From positions 1-45,079 of the forward strand of contig CAYORM010000021.1 in the NCBI GenBank assembly GCA_964406375.1: DNA of 45,079 bases, read 5' to 3'. This DNA is from CAYORM01 sp964406375. GTDB lineage: Bacteria; Pseudomonadota; Alphaproteobacteria; DSM-16000; Inquilinaceae. Position numbers and translations under genes: made by a program. Shown here piece after piece: positions 40,020-45,079 of the stretch (the stretch's first letter is position 1; each line of letters opens with the position of its first letter). The notes beneath the pieces are model-generated. The model searched no databases and was not told the DNA's origin. It worked only from the letters and a program-made list of their open reading frames with translations.

Positions 40020-41299
40020 CCATCGCGATGCTCTTCATCTTCTTCGCGGCCTTCGTCGCGATCGAGATGCCGATCGCCTTCGCGCTGGCGATCGCCGCAG
40101 TCGGCTATCTCCTGGTCGAGGCGCAGCTGCCACTGAACATCGTGGTGCAGCGGATGGTCTCGGGGCTCGACAGTTTCCCGCTGCTCGCCATCCCCCTCTT
40201 CATCCTGGCCGGCAACATCATGAACCGGGCGGGCCTCGCTGCCCGGATCTTCGCCTTCGCCCTGTCGATCCTCGGCCACATCCGCGGCAGTCTTGCCCAT
40301 GTGAATGTCGGCGCCAGCATCGTCTTCGCCGGCATGTCCGGGGTGGCGCAGGCGGATGCCGCGGGGCTCGGCACGGTCGAGATCCGGGCGATGCGCAAGG
40401 CAGGCTTCGATGTCGGCTTCTCGGCTGCGGTCACCGCCGCCTCCTCGATCATCGGGCCGATCATTCCGCCCAGCGTGATCATGGTGATCTATGCCGTGAT
40501 CGCGCAGGTCTCGGTCGGCGACCTCTTCCTCGCCGGCATCCTGCCAGGGCTCCTGATGGGGCTCCTCCTGATGCTGATGATCTGGATCATGGCGGTCACG
40601 GGCAGGGTGCGCGCGCCGGTCCGCCCGCGGGCGAGCTTCGATGAGATCCGGCGCAGCTTCCTCGCGGCGCTGCCCTCGCTGCTTGCCCCGGTCATCCTGG
40701 TCGCCGGGCTGCTGTCGGGTGCGGCGACGCCGACCGAACTCGGTGCGATCACCGTCGTCTATGCGGCGCTTGTCGGCTTCACCCAGGGCGAGCTGACGCT
40801 GCGCAGCCTGCATCGTTCGGTAATTGAGACCGCCGTCACCGCCGGCGTCCTCGTCTTCATCATCGCGGCCGCCATCCCCTTCGGCTGGGTCGTCTCGATC
40901 AACAACCTGCCGGCGCAGCTCGCTTCGACGCTGCTCTCCTGGACCGACGATCCTTACATCCTGCTCGCCATCATCAACGTCATTCTGCTCCTCGCCGGGC
41001 TGGTGATGGAGACGACGGCGATCCTGCTGATCGCGGTACCGGCACTGCTGCCGCTCGCGCATGCGCTGGGGCTGGATCTCACCCATTTCGGCGTGATCGT
41101 CGTCCTCAACCTGCTGATCGGTGCGACGACCCCGCCCTTCGGCGTGATCCTGTTCATCATGATGGACATCGCGAAGATCAGCTTCGCGCAGATGGTCCGG
41201 GCGATGATGCCGTTCTACATCCCGCTGGTCGGGGCGCTGATCATCATCACCTATTGGGCGGACTTCGTGATGTTCGTGCCGAACCTTCTGGGGCGGTAG
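40016..41299 (+). CDS. dctM: TRAP transporter large permease (DctM family)
   Basis: A 427-residue protein of about twelve helices. Family marks are PIAFALAIAAVGYLL, VQRMVSGLDSFPLLAIPLFILAGNIMNRAGLA, the GASIVFAGMSGVAQADAAGLGTVEIRAM stretch, and TAASSIIGPIIPPSVIMVIYA. It is the transport channel driven by the sodium gradient and fed by the DctP protein. The coupled start (ATGA) with dctQ is typical. It is convergent with the PfkB kinase gene, with a 6-bp gap. Confidence 0.92.
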   Translation: MTIAMLFIFFAAFVAIEMPIAFALAIAAVGYLLVEAQLPLNIVVQRMVSGLDSFPLLAIPLFILAGNIMNRAGLAARIFAFALSILGHIRGSLAHVNVGASIVFAGMSGVAQADAAGLGTVEIRAMRKAGFDVGFSAAVTAASSIIGPIIPPSVIMVIYAVIAQVSVGDLFLAGILPGLLMGLLLMLMIWIMAVTGRVRAPVRPRASFDEIRRSFLAALPSLLAPVILVAGLLSGAATPTELGAITVVYAALVGFTQGELTLRSLHRSVIETAVTAGVLVFIIAAAIPFGWVVSINNLPAQLASTLLSWTDDPYILLAIINVILLLAGLVMETTAILLIAVPALLPLAHALGLDLTHFGVIVVLNLLIGATTPPFGVILFIMMDIAKISFAQMVRAMMPFYIPLVGALIIITYWADFVMFVPNLLGR

Positions 41300-41305
41300 T
41301 AGGGG

Positions 41306-42346
41306 TTAGCCCGCCGGGGCGGGGCGCCAGCCCCAGGCCTCGGCGAGCGCCAGACAATCGCGCCAGGGCATGACGGCGTCGGTCGTCGTGGTGCTGCGCA
41401 GCGAGGCGGCGGCGGTGGCATGGGCGAGGGCAACCGCGTCCTCCAGCGTCCAGCCCTCATGCAGCCCGTAAAGGATGCCCGCGGCGAAGGCGTCGCCGGC
41501 GCCATTGGCGCCCGCGACCGCCTCGCGCGGGACCGCGACTGACGGCCGCTCGACGACCGTCCCGTCCCGCGTGACGCCGATCGCGCCGGCCGGGAAATGC
41601 ACGACCACCACGGCCATTGCGCCGAGGGCGAGGGCGGCCCGCGCGGCCTCACGGCAGCGCGCCCAGTCGGTCCACCCGTCCGCGACGGTGTCGAGCCCGG
41701 CGAGCGCACCGATTTCGACATCGTTGACGACCAACATGTCGAGATGGGGCAGGCAGGGCCGGGCCAGCGCAGCGATCCGCTCGGGGGCGATGCTGACGAG
41801 TTCGAGATTGGTGGCGAGGCCGGCCGCCCGGGCCTTCGCCAGGACGGTGACCCAGCCATTGGCATCGGTTCCCCAGGGCTCGTCCATCAGCCGATGGACA
41901 CCTGGCAGGCCGAGATGGAGGAAACGGCAGCGGGTGTCGGAGAAGTCGAAATGGTCCGGCGTCAGCAGCGCGGCCGTGCCGGGATTATAGAGATGGGTGC
42001 GCCGTCCCGACAGCCGTGAGGCATAGGCATCGGTATAATGGGTGGGCGCCGCGTCGGTGACGTGCAGCCCGGCGCGCCCGATCCCGTTGGCCTCCGCCTC
42101 GGCGATAAGGAAGCGGCCATCGGGGTCATCGCCGACCAGGCCGATCGTCTCGACCGGCATCGATGGATCCAGCCGGCGGATGTCGACGGCGAGGTTGCAG
42201 CCGGATCCGCCGCCCCGCATCGCCTCGCCCAGGATCTCCACCGCCGCGTCCTCGGCCGGCCAGCGGTCGATGATCTTGTTGCGGTCGACGCACCAGGTGC
42301 CGCCGGTCAGGATGCCGCGACGGTCGGCCGAACCCAATGCCGCCAT
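41306..42346 (-). CDS. PfkB-family carbohydrate kinase
   Basis: A 346-residue ribokinase-like kinase. The N-terminal Gly motif is MRGGGSGCNLAVDIRRL (substrate-side GG). The C-terminal signature VAGANGAGDAFAAGILYGL holds the catalytic Asp and anion hole (GAGD). The middle has ETIGLVGDDPDGRFL and LVVNDVEIGALAG. It would phosphorylate a sugar or sugar acid in the cytoplasm. Its start lies one base past the stop of the aldolase-like gene upstream on the strand, so the two form an operon: kinase plus aldolase suggests phosphorylation then C-C cleavage. Substrate unknown. Confidence 0.82.
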   Translation of the reverse strand: MAALGSADRRGILTGGTWCVDRNKIIDRWPAEDAAVEILGEAMRGGGSGCNLAVDIRRLDPSMPVETIGLVGDDPDGRFLIAEAEANGIGRAGLHVTDAAPTHYTDAYASRLSGRRTHLYNPGTAALLTPDHFDFSDTRCRFLHLGLPGVHRLMDEPWGTDANGWVTVLAKARAAGLATNLELVSIAPERIAALARPCLPHLDMLVVNDVEIGALAGLDTVADGWTDWARCREAARAALALGAMAVVVVHFPAGAIGVTRDGTVVERPSVAVPREAVAGANGAGDAFAAGILYGLHEGWTLEDAVALAHATAAASLRSTTTTDAVMPWRDCLALAEAWGWRPAPAG

Positions 42347-42347
42347 T

Positions 42348-43385
42348 TCAGCCGGCCGCCTGCTCCAGCACGGCCTCGGTGATCCGGAGATCCTCGTCGA
42401 GCGGGCGTAGCGGCGTGATCCCCTCCCGCTGCAGGGTGCCGTGATAGGCGCGCACCGCCTCCACCGGCCCGACGGTGCCGTCGGCCACCTCGCGCATCAG
42501 CGCGACGATCGCGAGCGGAGCCTCGGCGAGGTTGATCTTGCGGCCGAACAGCGCCACCTGCGCGCCGTAGCGCTGCGCCTGGGCCAGCAGCTCGAAGGTG
42601 TCGCGCGTCGTGCCGGCGCCACCGCCGAGAACGCCGACGACGAGATCGGGATCCCAGCTCGCCAGCTCCTCCAGCGCCTTCGGGCCGTTATAGACGATCT
42701 TGAGGAAGCGCGGCCGCTCTGCCCGGGTCAGCCCGGCAAGGCAGCGCACGATGCAGTCATTGACGTAATGCGGCAGCACCTCCGGCGCGATCCCCGTCGG
42801 CACGTTCGGATTGAACACCTCGAGGAAGTAGGAGAAGCCGTTGGCCGCGGCGTCGGCACGGAAGGCCGCGAAGGCCTCGAGCGAGGCGAGGTCGGCGTCG
42901 AGATCGTTGTTGAAGGTGATCGAATAGAGCCCGAGATCGGTCCCGATGATCGAGCCGGAGACGGTCGGTGTCGGTGACCCGACCATCATCTGCGACAGTG
43001 TCACCGTGCGGAAGGGCCGGGAGGGGCGCGCGGTGTAGCTGCCGCCGCGCACCGCCCAGATATCCGTCGCGTCATTGGCCCGGATCGCCGGCTTGACGGC
43101 GCTGTCGCGGAAGACTCCGGCCTCGGTCAGCCGCTCGAGATTGGAGGCCGAGACGAGCATCACATCGACGATGTCCTGCTCGACGATCGCCCGGATCTGG
43201 TCAAGAAACTCGGCGCGGCTGCGGTAGCGCGTCCAGGCACCGGAGGCATCGCGCAGCGGCCCCGTGGAGGGGAGGCTCGGCCCCATATCGCCATCCTTGG
43301 CATCGGCGATGATGAAGTCGCGCCGAGTGGACCGGCCGGACCGGATGCGCGCCAGCTTCTCGTCCAGACGCTTGGTGACAGTCAT
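42348..43385 (-). CDS. Uncharacterised TIM-barrel, class I aldolase-like protein
   Basis: A 345-residue protein that I cannot assign to a named enzyme. Repeating strand-like segments (DFIIADAKDGDM about 23-34, DIVDVMLVSASNL, PFRTVTLSQMM, GLYSITFNND, YFLEVFNPN, RPRFLKIVYNGPKAL about 225-237, LVVGVLGGGAGTT, QVALFGRKI) point to a (beta/alpha)8 barrel. Lys about 229 in FLKIVY sits where DeoC/DhnA-type class I aldolases carry the Schiff-base Lys, and GGGAGTT resembles a phosphate-binding loop. Start ATG 43385 has GAGGG seven bases ahead. It is coupled to a PfkB kinase and follows sugar ABC ATPase genes, so an aldolase for a phosphorylated sugar is inferred. Confidence 0.6.
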   Translation of the reverse strand: MTVTKRLDEKLARIRSGRSTRRDFIIADAKDGDMGPSLPSTGPLRDASGAWTRYRSRAEFLDQIRAIVEQDIVDVMLVSASNLERLTEAGVFRDSAVKPAIRANDATDIWAVRGGSYTARPSRPFRTVTLSQMMVGSPTPTVSGSIIGTDLGLYSITFNNDLDADLASLEAFAAFRADAAANGFSYFLEVFNPNVPTGIAPEVLPHYVNDCIVRCLAGLTRAERPRFLKIVYNGPKALEELASWDPDLVVGVLGGGAGTTRDTFELLAQAQRYGAQVALFGRKINLAEAPLAIVALMREVADGTVGPVEAVRAYHGTLQREGITPLRPLDEDLRITEAVLEQAAG

Positions 43386-43505
43386 GACGTTTCCCTCGGT
43401 TCCGCCCGCCCTGTGACTCACGGCGCCCTCCGTCGCGCGGCGCTCTTCTACGAACGGCATGGTGTGGCCGATCGGACCGGCGGGCAAGGCCGCAGCGATG
43501 AAGTG

Positions 43506-43521
43506 GGCGCCGTCAGGCGCC
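43506..43521. terminator. Stem-loop at the end of the MalK-like gene
   Basis: GGCGCC-GTCA-GGCGCC, 6-bp stem, overlaps the ATPase stop codon (43513-43515) and precedes the aldolase-like gene by about 120 bp. The gap 43386-43512 contains no convincing gene; the reading frame of the aldolase gene extends into it without a better start. Confidence 0.35.
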
Positions 43522-44589
43522 TGCTTCATGCCTGAGATTACGCCCGGTCACCGGGTCGAAGAGATGCAGCTTCCGCGGGTTGAAGCCGAAGCGCAGCGTG
43601 CCGTCGACCGGCGCATCGAGGGAGGCTGGGGTGCTGGCACGGATGAGCTGGTCATCGATCCGCAGCGTGACGATCTTCTCGACACCGTGATTCTCGACGT
43701 CGTGCACCCGCGCTTCCACCGGCTCGCCGGGGCCGATCCTCACATCCTCCGGCCGGACGCCGACGGTGACAGCCCCGCTCGCGGCGGTCCCGTCCTCGGT
43801 ATGGAGGAGCAGGCGGTCGCCGAACACCGAGACGGCGCCGCCGCGCGCCTCTCCGGGCAGCAGGTTCATCGCCGGCGAGCCGACGAAGCTGGCGACGAAG
43901 ACGTCCTGCGGCCGGTTGTAGATCTCGTGCGGCGTGCCGATCTGCACGATCCGGCCGGCATTCAGTACGCCGACGCGGTCGCCCATCGACATCGCTTCGA
44001 CCTGATCGTGGGTGACGAAGAGGAAGGTCGCCCGCAGCTCCATCTGCAGGTCCTTCAGCTCGGCCCGCAGCGCCTCGCGCAGCTTGGCGTCAAGATTGGA
44101 CAGCGGCTCGTCCATCAGGAAGGCGCGCGGGTCGCGGACGATGGCGCGGCCGATCGCCACCCGCTGCATCTCTCCGCCCGAAAGCCGGTCGGTCTTGCGG
44201 TCGAGGAGATGATCGATCCGAAGCGTCTTCGCCGCCCGGGCGACGCGACGGTCGATATCCGCCTGGTCGTAGCGGCGTACCTTCGAACGCAGTGGGAACT
44301 CGAGGTTCTGCCGCACCGTGTAGCGCGGATAGAGCGAGTAGTGCTGGAAGACGAGCGCGATGTCGCGCTGCGCGGCGTTCCAGCCCCGGACATCCTCGCC
44401 ATCGATCGCGATCGTGCCGCTGTCCGCCCGTTCCAGCCCCGCGATCAGCCGCAGCGTTGTCGTCTTGCCGGCACCGGTCGGGCCGAGCAGGACGAAGAAC
44501 TCGCCATCGGCGATGTCGAGCGACAGCTCGCGCAGCGCCACATGGCTGCCGTAGCGCTTGGTGACGTTGCCGAGGCTAAGCTGCGCCAT
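43513..44589 (-). CDS. Carbohydrate ABC transporter ATPase (MalK/UgpC type)
   Basis: A 358-residue CUT1 ATPase. It has Walker A GPTGAGKTTTLR, Q-loop VFQHYSLYPRYTV, signature RLSGGEMQRVAIGRAI, Walker B AFLMDEPLSNLDAKLR and H-loop VTHDQVEAMSMGDR. The C-terminal MOP/TOBE regulatory domain covers about residues 240-350 (FVASFVGSPAMNLLPG, VGVRPEDVRIG, GFNPRKLHLFDPVTGRNL). Start ATG 44589 has GGATGG nearby; ATG 44598 is equally open. It overlaps the end of another MalK-like gene by 14 bases. The matching permeases and binding protein would lie to the right of the window. Confidence 0.87.
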   Translation of the reverse strand: MAQLSLGNVTKRYGSHVALRELSLDIADGEFFVLLGPTGAGKTTTLRLIAGLERADSGTIAIDGEDVRGWNAAQRDIALVFQHYSLYPRYTVRQNLEFPLRSKVRRYDQADIDRRVARAAKTLRIDHLLDRKTDRLSGGEMQRVAIGRAIVRDPRAFLMDEPLSNLDAKLREALRAELKDLQMELRATFLFVTHDQVEAMSMGDRVGVLNAGRIVQIGTPHEIYNRPQDVFVASFVGSPAMNLLPGEARGGAVSVFGDRLLLHTEDGTAASGAVTVGVRPEDVRIGPGEPVEARVHDVENHGVEKIVTLRIDDQLIRASTPASLDAPVDGTLRFGFNPRKLHLFDPVTGRNLRHEAGA

Positions 44590-45079
44590 CGTGACCATCC
44601 AGCCTGACGTTCAGGGCCGCACCGCTGCGCGGATCGAAGATGTGGGTCTGTGCCGGGTCGAGCCGCATCCACAGTGTCTCGCCCTGGCGGGCCGCGAAAT
44701 CGCTGGGCGTGCGCGCGCGGATCGTGCGGTCGCCGACGCGCAGATCGACGATGTCATAGGCGCCGAGCGGCTCGACGATGTGTGCCTCCACCGGGACATG
44801 GCCGTCATCCGCCGACCGGCTGACGAGCACACCCTCCGGGCGGATCCCGACGGTGACGGCATCGGCATCGTAGCCGGCCGCGTCCAGCATCGCGGGCAGC
44901 GCGGCATGGGTCGGCAGCCTCGCGCCGTCGATCGCGAACAGCGCTGTCCCGCCCTCGGACTCGATGCGGGCGTCGAAGACGTTCATCACCGGGCTGCCGA
45001 CGAACTGGGCGACGAACAGGTTGGCCGGGCGGTGATAGACCTCTTCCGGCGAGGCGATCTGCTGCAGCACGCCCTCATT
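44576..45079 (-). CDS. Carbohydrate ABC transporter ATPase (MalK/UgpC type), C-terminal part
   Basis: Cut by the right edge; only the last 167 codons are visible. They hold the end of the nucleotide-binding domain (NEGVLQQIASPEEVYHRP, NLFVAQFVGSPVMNVF) and the TOBE domain (VTVGIRPEGVLVS, MRLDPAQTHIFDPRSG). The protein is similar to but distinct from the ATPase encoded next, so this transporter has two different MalK-like subunits, as in glycerol-type GlpS/GlpT systems (established family pattern). The ATPase core motifs are outside the window. Confidence 0.85.
   Translation of the reverse strand, partial: NEGVLQQIASPEEVYHRPANLFVAQFVGSPVMNVFDARIESEGGTALFAIDGARLPTHAALPAMLDAAGYDADAVTVGIRPEGVLVSRSADDGHVPVEAHIVEPLGAYDIVDLRVGDRTIRARTPSDFAARQGETLWMRLDPAQTHIFDPRSGAALNVRLDGHDGAA

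Noticed and set aside
1..45079. tRNA, rRNA, CRISPR array, IS element, prophage or integrative element
   Set aside because: I read both strands for cloverleaf patterns, regular repeats, transposase or integrase motifs and terminal repeats and saw none. Gene order and composition look like ordinary chromosome throughout.

Overview
The window is about 45 kb of high-GC, densely coding bacterial chromosome. Gene content points to an alphaproteobacterium, probably of the Rhodospirillales/Geminicoccales/Rhizobiales type, but I cannot name the genus. The clues are a Weimberg-like sugar-acid pathway with FrcBCA-type transport, a bacteriophytochrome with heme oxygenase, TRAP transporters, DUF1328, an alphaproteobacterial-type metA and the many GTG/TTG starts. 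I see no rRNA, tRNA, insertion sequence, prophage or CRISPR array. No stretch above 300 bp lacks a gene.

Layout. 1-2667: fragment of a 3-hydroxyacyl-CoA dehydrogenase, a DUF1328 membrane peptide, a beta-hydroxyacid dehydrogenase, a Gdx/SugE guanidinium exporter behind a structured leader, and a PRC-barrel protein. 2680-6776: a LysE exporter and a four-gene dipeptide-type ABC importer (two permeases, two ATPases) without a binding protein. 6858-9586: a minus-strand operon of aldose epimerase, DapA-like enzyme and methyltransferase. It diverges from a plus-strand cluster at 9757-20455 that encodes a CUT2 sugar ABC transporter, a GntR/FCD regulator, an IlvD/EDD-family sugar-acid dehydratase, two SDR dehydrogenases, an AraD1/GguC-type FAH-fold enzyme, an APH-fold kinase and a divergent enolase. 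A 13-bp palindrome fitting GntR/FCD operators lies in the divergent promoter. I read this as one sugar regulon: import, anomer equilibration, oxidation to aldonate, dehydration, a second oxidation, cleavage to pyruvate plus a hydroxy acid, then phosphorylation and an enolase-type dehydration. The last two steps are the unusual part.

20519-25953: an Rnk/GreA-type regulator, a SulP/STAS transporter paired with an XRE regulator, a type II NADH dehydrogenase, and metA preceded by a SAM-I/IV-like four-helix RNA. 26062-30159: nikR, a near-consensus NikR operator, and a nickel ECF transporter (NikK-, M-, L-, Q- and O-like genes, partly overlapping). 30168-36058: an AbrB-family membrane protein, a bphO-bphP pair, an Fsr-like MFS exporter and a VOC protein.

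36171-45079: a second carbohydrate-type region. A LacI regulator diverges, across a clear LacI-type palindrome, from a PhyH-family dioxygenase and a TRAP transporter (DctPQM). Convergent to them lie a PfkB kinase, an unrecognised TIM-barrel aldolase-like protein and two MalK-type ATPases, the last cut by the window edge. GC-rich perfect stem-loops without U-tracts recur at gene ends.
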